A stretch of 64,000 nucleotides of DNA from Streptomyces rugosispiralis (lineage in GTDB: Bacteria > Actinomycetota > Actinomycetes > Streptomycetales > Streptomycetaceae). Made by a program: the position numbers and the translations under genes. Positions 8,811 through 17,760 of the stretch are shown piece by piece. The notes beneath the pieces were generated by a model, which saw nothing but the letters and a program-made list of their open reading frames with translations, was not told where the DNA came from and did no database searches. Location of the stretch: contig NZ_JANIAA010000040.1 in assembly GCF_024505145.1 (NCBI RefSeq), positions 26,850 to 90,849 of the forward strand, given 5' to 3'. Every line of letters begins with the position of its first letter. Position 1 is the first letter of the stretch.

Positions 8811-9167
8811 GCTTGCCGAGAATGTCATCCGCCCTGGTCAGAAGCCTGCACCTGGACTGGCGGTCGTCGGCCTCGTCGCTCGAGTCGGTGCTCTCGCGTA
8901 GCCGGTGGGGACGCGTCATGGTGATCGACCGTGCTGCTGCGACTGGCCTACCCGGGCGTGACCAACGCGTTCGCGCTGCTGCGTCTGCTGCGTCTGCTGC
9001 GTCTGCTGCGTCTGCTGCCGACGAGCGACCGGGACAAAGGTGCGGAGACCCTGGCCCTCCGCCACCAGATCACAGTGCTCCTCCAACGCCAACTCGGAGA
9101 CGCACGAGTACGGTTCACTCCGGACGATCGGGCGTTCCTGGCTGCGCTGCTGCACCGGCTGCCGTTG
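8811..9167 (+). mobile_element. 5' end of an insertion sequence (copy 1)
   Basis: It contains about 120 bp of the non-coding IS left end and then the start of its transposase (LLRLAYPGVTNAFALLRL, later TPDDRAFLAALLHRLP). The first 177 bp recur in inverted orientation at 13879-14055, which defines the left terminus near GCTTGCCGAGAATG. The transposase frame is cut at 9167 by the next insertion sequence. Confidence 0.75.
8976..9020 (+). repeat. CTGCTGCGT tandem repeat
   Basis: Four perfect 9-bp CTGCTGCGT units (8976-9011) plus a partial fifth, encoding repeated Leu-Leu-Arg inside the transposase remnant. The inverted partner copy at 13.9 kb and the intact relative at 56.6 kb show no such run, so this is a local slippage expansion. 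Confidence 0.85.
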
Positions 9168-10374
9168 CCCCGTAGCGCTCCAGAACCTCTTCACCGGACC
9201 TGACCTGGAATAACGTACGTGACCACCAGGTGTTCAACATGATCAGTCCTTGTGCTGGTACGACTCACCTACCTGATCGCCACACGGATCTTCGCGTGGC
9301 TGTTCCTGATGACTCGATCCTCTGGAGCCAAGAATGCGGAGATACTGATCCTGCGGCACCAACTCGCGGTTCCGCGTCGGCAGGTCACCACGCCCAAGCC
9401 CGGATGGCCGGACCGTGCACTGCTCGCTGCCCTGTCCCAACTGCTCCCACGCGCCTTGCGCGAACACCGGATCGTCTCACCGCGCACCCTGCTGGCCTGG
9501 CACCGGCGCCTGGCGAAGCAGAAGTGGACGCACTCGCCGTCACCGGGCGGCCGCCGCTGCCCGAGGAGATCCGCGACCTGATCATCCGTCTCCGCGCTGA
9601 GAACCCCCGATGGGGATTCCGGCGCGTGCACGGTGAACTCCGCCGCCTCGGGCTCAAAGTCAGCCCCGCCACTGTCCGCCGGGTGCTGCGCGCGACCGGT
9701 CTCGGTCCCGCGCCGCGCCGCCCAGCCGACGCGCGGTGAGTGGGCTGTCTTTCTCAAGGCCCAGGCCCGCGGCCCGCTCGCCACCGATCTCTTCCATGTC
9801 GACGCCATCACCCCGCAGCGGCTCTACGCCCTGTTCGTCATGCAGGTGCGCACCCGCACCATCCACATCCTCGGCGTCACCGCCCATCCCACCGCCGCAT
9901 GGGTCACTCAGCAGGCCCGGCAGTTCCTGTGGCAACTCGGCGATCGCGCCGCAGATTTCACTCACCTCATCCGCGACCGGGACGCGAAATTCACGGCCGC
10001 CTTCGACGCCGTATTCGCCAGCGAGGGCATCACTGTGGCCCAGATCCCTCCACGCAGCCCCAACTGCAACCCATACGCAGAACGCTTCATCCGCTCGGTG
10101 AGGGAAGAGTGCACCGACCGAGTCCCGCTCTTCGGCCGTGGTCACGCCGAGAAGATCCTCCACGACTACGCACGCCACTTCAACAACCACCGGCCCCACC
10201 AAGGCCGAGACCAGCTCGCGCCCAACGACAACCCGAACGTCATGCCCCTGTCAGCAGCCAGGATCACACGCCGACAAGCCGTCGCCAGCCTCATCAACGA
10301 GTACCACCGAGCCAGCTGACCATAGGAAAAAGCCCAGCTCACAACCGATGAAACAATTCTGAAGCGCTACGGGG
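9168..10374 (+). mobile_element. Insertion sequence, IS481/IS3-like, about 1.2 kb
   Basis: The ends are defined by an 18-bp inverted repeat with one mismatch, CCCCGTAGCGCTYCAGAA, at 9168-9185 and 10357-10374. The element carries one transposase gene, now frameshifted. It sits inside the older IS fragment on its left. On its right it abuts the alpha/beta hydrolase region, so sequence between was lost on insertion or later. Confidence 0.75.
9252..10319 (+). pseudogene. Transposase with two frameshifts
   Basis: Frame 1 gives the N-terminus (LRHQLAVPRRQ, LAWHRRLAKQKW). Frame 2 gives the helix-turn-helix part (RAENPRWGFRRVHGEL). Frame 3 gives the catalytic core with DLFHVDAITPQRLY, HLIRDRDAKF and NPYAERFIRS, ending ASLINEYHRAS. 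The frames change near 9540 and near 9735. All three catalytic acidic residues survive in frame 3, but the chain cannot be made as one protein. GTG 9252 is the original start by comparison with relatives. Confidence 0.8.
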
Positions 10375-10412
10375 TGATCAGGGGCACAGCCCGTCGTCGG
10401 GTCGCGGGACGG

Positions 10413-11189
10413 TCAGGTTGCCGGCGCGAATGCGGTGATGGCGTCGACGAGGTCGGCCGGGGCTTCCAGCGGGATCAGGTGACCGGTGTGGGGGATCACC
10501 ACGAAGTCTGCTTGGGAGAGGTAGGGCACCAGGTTGTCGCGGAGCACGCCGACGGGCTCCACCTGGTCGTGTTCTCCGGCGACGACGAGAGCGGGCACGC
10601 TGACCATGCGCGTGTGCTCGGTGATGTCCTGCGCGATGCCGCGCAGCGGCCACTCGGTGCGGGCGGCGTCGGTGACGGTCCGCGAATCGGTCACGATCTG
10701 CGCCTTGACCGGAGCGGGCAGCTCGGTCGCGGTGAGAACGTGATCCCGTGCCCCGGCCACGGACTCGGCGGAGTCGTAGGCGTGCGACAGGGCTTCCTGG
10801 TACTCGGGAGTGACCTGTGCGGCGGGCTTCGCCGGGCCGGGGCCGACGAGAACGATGCCGCGCAGGCCGGCCGGCCGGGTGGCCGCGACCAGCTGTGCGA
10901 CCTTACCCCCCATCGAATGCCCCACCAGGACGTAGTCTGTGACCCCCGCATCCGCGAGCACGGCGAACGTGTCGTCGGCGAGCTGACCGAGCGTATAGGG
11001 ACCGGGCAGAGCGCTCGACCGGCTCCACCCGCGGAAGTCGACCGTGAGCACGTCACGGCCCGCCAGCCGGTCGACGACGAGGTCCCAGGTGCGGGCAGAA
11101 CCACCCCAATAGTGCAGGAACACCAGAGTCGGCCCGGTCCCCGGCCGATGGTCGTAAGCGGGCAGAAGCGTCTGCTGCGTCGTGTTCAT
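10413..11189 (-). CDS. Alpha/beta hydrolase
   Basis: A 258-residue soluble hydrolase. FLHYWGGSARTWD is the oxyanion strand, GHSMGGK holds the nucleophile Ser, and the Asp and His lie in VVAGEHDQV and IPHTGHLIPLE. Length and motifs fit the general esterase/epoxide-hydrolase-like group; the substrate is not known. ATG 11189 has GGAAGAG 7-8 nt upstream. It is divergent from the AraC-type regulator at 11283, which probably controls it. Confidence 0.85.
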   Translation of the reverse strand: MNTTQQTLLPAYDHRPGTGPTLVFLHYWGGSARTWDLVVDRLAGRDVLTVDFRGWSRSSALPGPYTLGQLADDTFAVLADAGVTDYVLVGHSMGGKVAQLVAATRPAGLRGIVLVGPGPAKPAAQVTPEYQEALSHAYDSAESVAGARDHVLTATELPAPVKAQIVTDSRTVTDAARTEWPLRGIAQDITEHTRMVSVPALVVAGEHDQVEPVGVLRDNLVPYLSQADFVVIPHTGHLIPLEAPADLVDAITAFAPAT

Positions 11190-11282
11190 GATGGCTCTTC
11201 CGGTCGATGCTCCAGGCGATTGCCCTGTGTATTCATGGAAACTTCTGCACCCGGACGGGGCATCGGCGTGACTGGTCGCCCG

Positions 11283-12128
11283 ATGGTGAAAACTGGACAC
11301 GTGAACGTGATCCGGCAGATGACCTACCAGCCCGCAGGACGCCGCGCCGCCTCGGTCGAGACGATGACGTTCGGCCGCCTTCGCGAACTGAACGACGGCG
11401 GCACGCAGCGCGCCGACTTCCACGTCCTCGCCGTCATCGACACCGGACCCGGCTCAGTCACGGTCGATTTCCACCTCCACCCGCTCCAAGACCGGTCCGC
11501 GGTGTGGATTCCACCCGGCGCGGTGCACCGGTGGGACGACATCGCCGAAGTGGCAGGGCACCTCGTACTGTTCGTGCCGACCGCGCCGGTCACCCACAAC
11601 ACCCGAGAACTCGTCGCCTCCCCGGACCTGGCCGCGCACTGGAGCATCCCCGACGCCGACTGGCCCTTCGTCGACACGGCGCGCAGCCATCTCCTCCTCG
11701 AAGCATCCGCCCCACCCAGTGACTCCTCGACGGAACTGCCCGAAATCCTGCTCTCCGCGCTCATCACCCGGCTGCACCCACCACACGCCGAAGCACGGCT
11801 CACACATCCGGTGTTCCGGTTGTTCCGCTCCAGCGTCGAAGCGCACTTCCGGCAACACCACGACGCCGGCTACTACGCCCGTGCGCTGGGATACGCGCCC
11901 CGCACCCTCTCACGAGCGGTGCAGCAGGCCACCGGCCGCACCGCGAAGGCGTACATCGTCGAACGGATCACCTTGGAAGCCAAACGGCTCCTCGCACACG
12001 ACCGCCTCACCGCCGCCCGCTGCGCCGACGTACTCGGCTTCCCCGACGCATCCAACTTCTCGGTGTTCTTCCACAAGGCCACAGGCAAACGCCCAGGCGC
12101 GTGGCAGGCGACGGTGGCCGCCGAGTGA
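11283..12128 (+). CDS. AraC-family transcriptional regulator
   Basis: A 281-residue protein. The N-terminal half has a cupin-like sensor signature (AVWIPPGAVHRWDD). The C-terminal half (about residues 185-280) has the two AraC HTHs, with YYARALGYAPRTLSRAVQQ and RCADVLGFPDASNFSVFFHK, then GKRPGAW. It resembles regulators of alpha/beta hydrolase genes, fitting its divergent neighbour. The ATG at 11283 is upstream of a GTG at 11301; no clear ribosome site distinguishes them. Confidence 0.8.
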   Translation: MVKTGHVNVIRQMTYQPAGRRAASVETMTFGRLRELNDGGTQRADFHVLAVIDTGPGSVTVDFHLHPLQDRSAVWIPPGAVHRWDDIAEVAGHLVLFVPTAPVTHNTRELVASPDLAAHWSIPDADWPFVDTARSHLLLEASAPPSDSSTELPEILLSALITRLHPPHAEARLTHPVFRLFRSSVEAHFRQHHDAGYYARALGYAPRTLSRAVQQATGRTAKAYIVERITLEAKRLLAHDRLTAARCADVLGFPDASNFSVFFHKATGKRPGAWQATVAAE

Positions 12129-12857
12129 GGAGGTGCCCACAAGAACACTCACATCCATGATCACGTGGCGTCACAACCCCATGATCACCGGAACTCCGTG
12201 CCCGCCTCTCTGTATCGGTGCGCCACCGTGCCTCTCTGCGCGAGTTCTAAGCACCGCCCGCGCCCGTCAATCCAACCGCGGGCCAGATGCCACCCAGACT
12301 GTCAGTCCTCCCGGTGCTATCCAGGCCGGATGCGTCAACGACCAGACGCTTCCACCCAACGACACCGCACTCGTGCGACACGTAGGTAAGCAGTGCTCGT
12401 CGACCACCATGTCAAGCGCACCCACCAGTGCCGCACCCTCGCTCGCTTGGCACACTTTTTCTTCTGACCAGGCCCCGCAAACAGGCTCGATACGGCGCTC
12501 CAGAACCGGCTACGGCGCTCACGCCCTGGGAGTGCCCCATCTGCCGGCAGACGCCAAGGGGCTTTACTCCCCCTTGGCGCTGGCCGTCCGCTGCGACAGG
12601 ACGCCCGCACACGGCCTGCCTGCGGAAACCGGCCCGGAAAGATCACCCGCAGTCCCCTGCTCCCCTGTCGCATGGGGAGCGCGACTCCGTGCTCCCACCC
12701 CGGAAAGGGGGCCAGGAGCCGACAAGGGCCCTTATGCCTCTTGATGCAGAGAGCATCCGAATCCGATGGGGTGATCGCAGGAGCCTACGATTGACGACGG
12801 CGCACGAGTTCTTCGTACGGCGCTGCAGATCTACCAGATCGGGTGACGGACGAACCG
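12129..12857. other. Gene-poor stretch
   Basis: Several open frames overlap here, but none has a credible start, motif or known family. A Cys-pair piece (WECPICRQTPRGF) on plus around 12527-12560 looks like a decayed zinc-ribbon fragment, and that is weak. The stretch ends at the att-like repeat. Confidence 0.35.
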
Positions 12858-12984
12858 GACACCGTTGACACGTCCGCGAGTTGGGAGCACGAGGGCTCCC
12901 CATCACTCCCTGCCCAGACACGACAAAGGCCGCCCCCGCCACCCGAGGAAACGGCCTCCGACCTGCGAAAACGCTGGTCGGGAC
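12858..12984. repeat. Att-like direct repeat, left copy (site C)
   Basis: This stretch shares its order with 32328-32465: ACCGTTGACACGT, then GAGTTGGGAGCACGAGGGCT, then CTCCCTGCCC, then a hairpin built on GGCCG/CGGCC, then CGGCCTCCGACCTGC and GGTCGGGAC. Only the last seven bases of the tRNA-Pro end remain before IS3 sequence takes over. It has the same orientation as sites A and B. Confidence 0.7.
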
Positions 12985-12989
12985 AAGAG

Positions 12990-13813
12990 GACACCGCTCC
13001 CGCGCGGTGATGGTCGGCCATCGCGTAACCGACGACCTCGCGAGTGGCCAGGTCCAGCCAGCAGGCGAGATACAGCCAGCCTTCCTGGGTGGGCAGGTAC
13101 GTGATGTCTCCGACGAGCCGGGTGCCGGGCCGGGCGGCGGTGAAGTCACGGCCCAGCAGGTCGGGGGCAGGCCGTGCCTGCTTGGCGGGACGAGCCAGCG
13201 AGCGGCGTCTTCGACGTGTGACGCCGGCGATCCCGCGTTCGCGCATGACCCGCTCGACCCGTTTGCGGTTGATCGTACGGCCCAGCCGCCGCAGCTCGGC
13301 GTGCACGCGCGGAACACCGTAGGCACCTTTCGAGGCCAGGTGGATCACGGTGATCTCGTGAGCAAGGGCGTCATCCGCCCGAGTCCGGGCCTGCCTGACC
13401 TCCTCCGCCTCCAGCCAGGCGTAGAACGAGGAGCGGACCACGCCCAGGACACGGCACAGCAGCGCCACCGGGTAGGCGGCCTTCTCCGCGGCGATGAACC
13501 GGTAGACCTCGCTCACCGGTCGCTGTCCTTGGCGAAGAAGGCCGCCGCTTTTTTTCAAGATCTCGATCGTCTTCTGCTGCTCGGCGTTCTGCCTGCGCAG
13601 CCGCTTCAGCTCCTCGCGCTCCGCGCTCGTCAGCTCGCCCGGCCCGCCCTCACCGCGGTCGATCCGGTCACGCTTGACCCAGCCGCGCAGACTCTCCGGA
13701 CTCACCCCCAGATCCCGCGCGACCTCCGTGATCGTCTTGTCGGAGGAACGCGCCAACGCGATCGCGTCCCGCCTGAACTCCTCCGAATACCGCTTCGAGT
13801 ACTGACTACCCAC
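12990..13813 (-). pseudogene. IS3-family transposase (OrfA-OrfB fused, truncated)
   Basis: OrfA has RYSEEFRRDAIALARSS and the HTH ITEVARDLGVSPESLRGW, with a leucine-rich coil after it. OrfB follows with VYRFIAAEKAAYPVALLCRV and RLVGDITYLPTQEG, the first catalytic Asp. The fusion occurs at a run of seven A on the coding strand (13549-13555); six A would give the usual OrfA ending KKAAAFFAKDSDR. OrfB breaks off after GYAMADHHRAG, losing the second Asp and the Glu. The missing 3' end coincides with att-like site C. Confidence 0.8.
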
Positions 13814-13878
13814 CTGGCACTACTTCCTCTGGAACCTCGTCCCAGTCTCCAGGTGTCCACGATCACGGGGGAGCTTCA

Positions 13879-14055
13879 AGACGCAGCAGCGCGAACGCGT
13901 TGGTCACGCCCAAGTAGGCCAGTCGCAGCAGCACGGTCGATCATCATGACGCGTGGACTACCCGCTACGCGAGAGCGCCGACTCGAGCGACGGGGCTGAC
14001 GACCGCCAGTCCGGGTGCATGCCTCCTACCAGGGCGGATGACATTCTCGGCAAGC
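13879..14055 (-). mobile_element. 5' end of an insertion sequence (inverted copy 2)
   Basis: An inverted, nearly identical copy of 8811-8987: non-coding left end and the first residues of the transposase (LLRLAYLGVTNAFALLRL). The IS3-type element abuts it at about 13870 and removes the rest. Together the two copies frame 8.8-14.1 kb in opposite orientation. Confidence 0.75.
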
Positions 14056-14087
14056 GCAGGGCCAGCCAAGTCGTTCGGCAGAGCAGG

Positions 14088-14639
14088 TCACCCGTCCGGA
14101 GCGGTGCTCTGCGCAGTGGGGCGCCATTCCTCTTCGAGGAGGCTGAAGATCAAAGAGTCTCGCCAGCCGTCGCGAATCAGCTGTGTGTGACGCAGACGTC
14201 CCTCATGCGTCATACCGAGCTTGGCCAGCACCCGGGCGGAGCCGAGATTCCGCGGGTCACAGGTTCCATAGATCCGGTGGAGCCCCAACTCGCCGAAACC
14301 ACAGGCAAGAAGCCGCCGCCCGATCTCTGTCCCGATGCCCTGGCCCCAGACTCGCGGATGCACGACATAGGAGACCTCCGCCTGACGCTGGATGTCACTA
14401 CGAACACGCAGTTCCCCCATGCCCACCACCTCCTGCCCGAGGCGGGCCACATAGGAAAACCGGCGCCGGGGGTTGTCCGACCAGGCTTTGACCGCGCCTT
14501 CCACGAAATCCCGCGTCTCGTCCTCTGTGTTCGGCCCCCACGTCTGATAGCGACAAGTCTCCGCCAGACACGCCCACGAGTGAATGGCAGGCCAATCCTC
14601 CAAAGTGACCTTGTCCAGGGTCACCGAGCGTTGATTCAT
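14088..14639 (-). CDS. GNAT-family N-acetyltransferase
   Basis: A 183-residue acetyltransferase of the RimJ/RimL-like group (Acetyltransf_3). The acetyl-CoA loop is VVHPRVWGQGIGTEIGRRLL, followed by GLHRIYGTCDPRNLGSARVL and the LGMTHEGRLR motif typical for the family. Full length with a plausible ATG. The substrate is unknown. It stands alone between IS debris and a small membrane protein. Confidence 0.85.
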   Translation of the reverse strand: MNQRSVTLDKVTLEDWPAIHSWACLAETCRYQTWGPNTEDETRDFVEGAVKAWSDNPRRRFSYVARLGQEVVGMGELRVRSDIQRQAEVSYVVHPRVWGQGIGTEIGRRLLACGFGELGLHRIYGTCDPRNLGSARVLAKLGMTHEGRLRHTQLIRDGWRDSLIFSLLEEEWRPTAQSTAPDG

Positions 14640-14693
14640 GAGGCGATCATGTCCACTTCAGCACCGATTCTCCCACCGAAGAACCAATTGAGA

Positions 14694-15110
14694 CTACGTC
14701 CTGGCGATCTCCTGCCGGAGTTGATGGGTAAAGCGGCGCAGGAGATCCTCCGTTTCCCTGTGCTCGGCCCTGCGATCGTCCCTGCCCTCGCTGGGCCGGG
14801 AAGTCCAGACCCGACGCGCGAGAGCGGCGGCGAGATCGACGGTGTCGTCGGCACACAGTAGATAGAGGGCTGACCGGGCCTCCTGCATCCGGCTCGCCAG
14901 TTCGTTGGCCCCGGCACCGTCGTCACTCAGCCGTGTTTCCCGAAGGTAGTCGATGAGCTGGACCACGGCGGTGTTGAAGCCGACCCCGGCTTTCAGCTTC
15001 TGTTCACGCAGCCACATGCGGTCCTGCCGACGCGCAGTGAACCAAGACCCGAACACGGCCCCTATGAGGCCGAGACAAGCCCCGACGGCCACGGACAGGA
15101 TGTTCTCCAC
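14694..15110 (-). CDS. Small single-pass membrane protein, unknown function
   Basis: A 138-residue protein with an N-terminal helix (VAVGACLGLIGAVFGSWF), then a basic stop-transfer and a long charged helical domain (DRMWLREQKLKAG, ETEDLLRRFTHQLRQEI). It is probably membrane-anchored with a cytoplasmic coil. GTG 15110 is preferred over 15128 because GGGGGGAG lies 6-7 nt upstream. The family is not recognised. Confidence 0.6.
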   Translation of the reverse strand: MENILSVAVGACLGLIGAVFGSWFTARRQDRMWLREQKLKAGVGFNTAVVQLIDYLRETRLSDDGAGANELASRMQEARSALYLLCADDTVDLAAALARRVWTSRPSEGRDDRRAEHRETEDLLRRFTHQLRQEIART

Positions 15111-15543
15111 GTCAGCTCCCCCCGACACACAGCTGACGGCAGGCTACAGAAGCCGTCAAGCACCCAACTCGCTGGGTGCCCGTTCGAATCTGAGCCGGGC
15201 GAACTCCACCGGGAGACTTCAAAACAGGCACAAAGGCGTTGTTCGTGCCGTCCGCCGGACGCCGAAAGCGGGACGGTGTGCCCGGCTGTCACCAAACACC
15301 CCGCGCGGGGAGTCGGCGGACGCCTCCACATTCTGTCCGGCGACCAGGGCCAGCAGGCCGACCGCGTTCGCCACGCTTCGCACCCAGCTCCTGCTCAGGC
15401 AGATGGCCCAGCAGCCGTAGTGCGTCACCGACCAAGGCAATCGACGAGATCACCGCGGGCATACTCATCATTCCAGGCGATGCGGGGCTTGCCCGGGTCG
15501 CCGTAGTCACGCGCGGTGCACCAAACACCGGCCAGGCGGGGCT
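15111..15543. other. No supported gene
   Basis: Overlapping open frames exist on the minus strand (for example WVRSVANAVGLLALVAG), without a ribosome site or a known family. A GTTCGAATC near 15183 resembles a tRNA T-loop, but no tRNA can be folded around it. Confidence 0.4.
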
Positions 15544-15755
15544 GTGACCGACTGGACCTGGGAGTACAACCCGAGTGAGGAGTACGTCGCCGACGGACTT
15601 GCGCCAGGTGTCGTAGCAGAGGTCGAGCGACTGGCGACCGAACTCGCCGCGATTGGAGTCGACGCGGCAAAGTGGGTCGACCATTCGACCGAGAAGGCGG
15701 ACTCCGAGAATTCGACATTCTCGGCGGACGCGGCTTCATCAGCTTCCTCCAGGTC
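15544..15755 (+). pseudogene. Small conserved hypothetical protein, frameshifted and truncated
   Basis: GTG 15544 starts DWTWEYNPSEEYVADGLAPG and AEVERLATELAAIGVDA, a pattern I associate with small, possibly toxin-like actinobacterial proteins. The continuing part GGLREFDILGGRGFISFLQV is in another frame, so there is a shift near 15680. The sequence then runs into the antisense of the DinB-like gene, so the 3' end is lost. Confidence 0.45.
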
Positions 15756-16221
15756 GGCGTGGCCGTTGTGCCGCGCGTACTCCTCGATCATGTGCGTGAG
15801 GACGTAGCGAAGCGAGATGGTCACGCCGCCGCAGTTGACGGTGTCGTCGAGGGAAGCGAAGGAAGAAGCGACCGCGCGGGCACGGACGCACTCCTCGTGC
15901 CGGACTCCGAACGCCTCATCCACGTCGGCGTCCTCGACGTGGAACTCGGCGGACGTGCCGTCGACCTCGCCAGGCCAAGGCGACCTGACATCCTCGGCGT
16001 TCAGGGCGAAGCGGAACCAGCTTCGCTCGATGGAGGCCGCGTGACGTACCAGGCCCAAAAGTGTGAGCCCTGAAGGTCGGGATCGCCTTCTGTTTCAGCT
16101 GCTCGCGGGTCAGCCCCTGGCACTTCATGGCCAGGGTGGCCCGTTGGTAGTCGAGGAACGAGGTGAGCGACGCACGGTCGCCGGCCACCTTCGAAGGGTG
16201 TATGCGCTGGTCACCGTTCAC
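15756..16221 (-). pseudogene. DinB-like (DUF664) protein, frameshifted and truncated
   Basis: GTG 16221 begins an N-terminal part with ASLTSFLDYQRATLAMKCQG and LTREQLKQKA. After a frameshift near 16060-16095 the rest follows as GLVRHAASIERSWFRFALN, TISLRYVLTHMIEEYARHN and GHADL. The conserved His residues of the DinB-like metal site are visible (RHAASIE, HMIEEYARHNGH). The C-terminus is lost at about 15755, where the convergent hypothetical gene is also broken. Confidence 0.6.
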
Positions 16222-16540
16222 CAAACGATGATGGCAAGGGCCCCCTCCCGCAAGCCACCCCGCGTGCCAAGAGCCGGATAGCAACGCTCAGCCTTCCCTT
16301 TGCCACCCAGTGATCTTGGTTGCTGCGGGGCGGGGCGGCACGGCTGAGGGCGGCCCCGATCTGACCGGATCGGCGACCACCCTCACGCTGCGGTCACTGA
16401 GCGAGTAGAGAGCTGGAACAGCGAGGCTCGGCCCCCGCGCGCGGTCGGCCGGTCGGCAAGGGTGAGCCTGCGGCGTTTGCGAGGCTGATGCGACTGCTGG
16501 CACCGGTGAACCATGGCGATCGCGCTGCGGAGGACAGCGG
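16222..16540. other. No supported gene
   Basis: A short region upstream of the DinB-like remnant and downstream of the Old Yellow Enzyme gene. The frames here are shadows with no family match and no obvious terminator with a T-run. Confidence 0.4.
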
Positions 16541-17638
16541 TCACGAGAGGACTTCCCCCAGGCAGGGGTAGTCGGTGTAGCCGCGGTGGTCGCCGCGGTA
16601 GAACGTGGTCTCGTCGGCCTGGGCGAGCGGCGCGCCGAGGCGGAGGCGGTGCACGAGGTCGGGGTTGGAGATGAACAGCGTCCCGAACGAGAGGATGTCC
16701 GCCAGCCCGTCGTCGACCAGGCGCAGTTGCCGGGGGCCGGCGGGCCAGTCGTGGTGGGTCTCGTGCGGATTGAGCATGAACACTCCTGCCCAGTGCTCCC
16801 GCAGTTTCACCGTGAGGTCACGGTGGCCCGGAAACTCGAATACATGCAGGTAGGCCAGGTCGCGTGGCAGACCGTCGACCAGGGTCAGGTAGAGCTCGTG
16901 CAGGTCCGGCTCGTCGAGGCCGAACGCGGTGCAGCCAGGGGAGATCCGCAGTGCGAGCCGCTCGGATCCGATGCGCGCGGCGACGGCATCAACGAGGTCG
17001 AGCGGGAACCGGACGCGCCCGGCGACGCTGCCGCCGTAGCGGTCGGTGCGGCGGTTGGCGTTGCCGGAGAGGAACTGCTGAATGAGGTAACCGTAGGCTC
17101 CATGCAGTTCGACACCGTCGAAGCCGGCGTCGACCGCGTTCGCGGCCGCATCGGCGAAGTCGGCGATGGTATCCGCGATGCCCCGCATGGTCAGGACTTG
17201 CGGTATCGGGTACGGCTTGCGCACGGCCGGTTCGCCGCCGTGGACGCGCACGACGCCTTCGGCGGCACACGCGGACGGCGCGAGCGGGTGCAGCCCGCCG
17301 CCGAGGAGTTCGGGGTGGCTGTTACGGCCGGCGTGCATGAGCTGTGTGTAGATCCGGCCGCCCGCCTCGTGCACGGCGTCGGTGACCGGGCGCCAGGACG
17401 CGACCTGCGCCGTGTCGTGCAGGCCGGGGGTGTCGGTGTAGCCCTGGCCGACACGACTGGGTTGGGCGGCTTCGGCGACGATCAGCCCGGCGGTCGCGCG
17501 CTGCCGGTAGTACTCGGCCATGAGCGGGGTCGCTGACAGGCCGTCGCCGTAGGCGCGGCGGCGGGTCAGCGGGGCCATGGCGACGCGGTTGGGCAGGGTA
17601 AGCGGTCCGATGGTGATCGGGTCGAATGCGTTGGGCAT
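16541..17638 (-). CDS. Alkene reductase, Old Yellow Enzyme family
   Basis: A 365-residue FMN-dependent ene-reductase of the NemA type, reducing activated C=C bonds with NAD(P)H. Visible motifs: RVAMAPLTRRRA near the N-terminus (FMN contact), QLMHAGRNSHP, VELHGAYGYLIQQFLSGNAN with RTDRYGGS (substrate and FMN site), and FGTLFISNPDLVHRLR at the phosphate site. Full length, cytoplasmic. ATG 17638 has AGAAGGA 8 nt upstream. The next gene upstream in the same direction is an AsnC-type regulator, a likely controller. Confidence 0.9.
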   Translation of the reverse strand: MPNAFDPITIGPLTLPNRVAMAPLTRRRAYGDGLSATPLMAEYYRQRATAGLIVAEAAQPSRVGQGYTDTPGLHDTAQVASWRPVTDAVHEAGGRIYTQLMHAGRNSHPELLGGGLHPLAPSACAAEGVVRVHGGEPAVRKPYPIPQVLTMRGIADTIADFADAAANAVDAGFDGVELHGAYGYLIQQFLSGNANRRTDRYGGSVAGRVRFPLDLVDAVAARIGSERLALRISPGCTAFGLDEPDLHELYLTLVDGLPRDLAYLHVFEFPGHRDLTVKLREHWAGVFMLNPHETHHDWPAGPRQLRLVDDGLADILSFGTLFISNPDLVHRLRLGAPLAQADETTFYRGDHRGYTDYPCLGEVLS

Positions 17639-17760
17639 CGGGAGTTCCTTCTCGGAGCGATGTATTTTCGTGCCCCGCCACAATCGCCTCGCGCTGAGCC
17701 CCGCGGCAGGAACACCGTCCCAGTGGGCGCTATCCGACACGAAGGGCCTCGTACGCGGCG

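Noticed and set aside
10374..11282. Plus-strand open frame that would extend the AraC gene upstream by 300 residues
   Set aside because: It is antisense to a clear alpha/beta hydrolase with intact catalytic motifs and has no motif of its own.
15165..15215. T-loop-like GTTCGAATC suggesting a tRNA
   Set aside because: No acceptor, D or anticodon stems can be paired around it.
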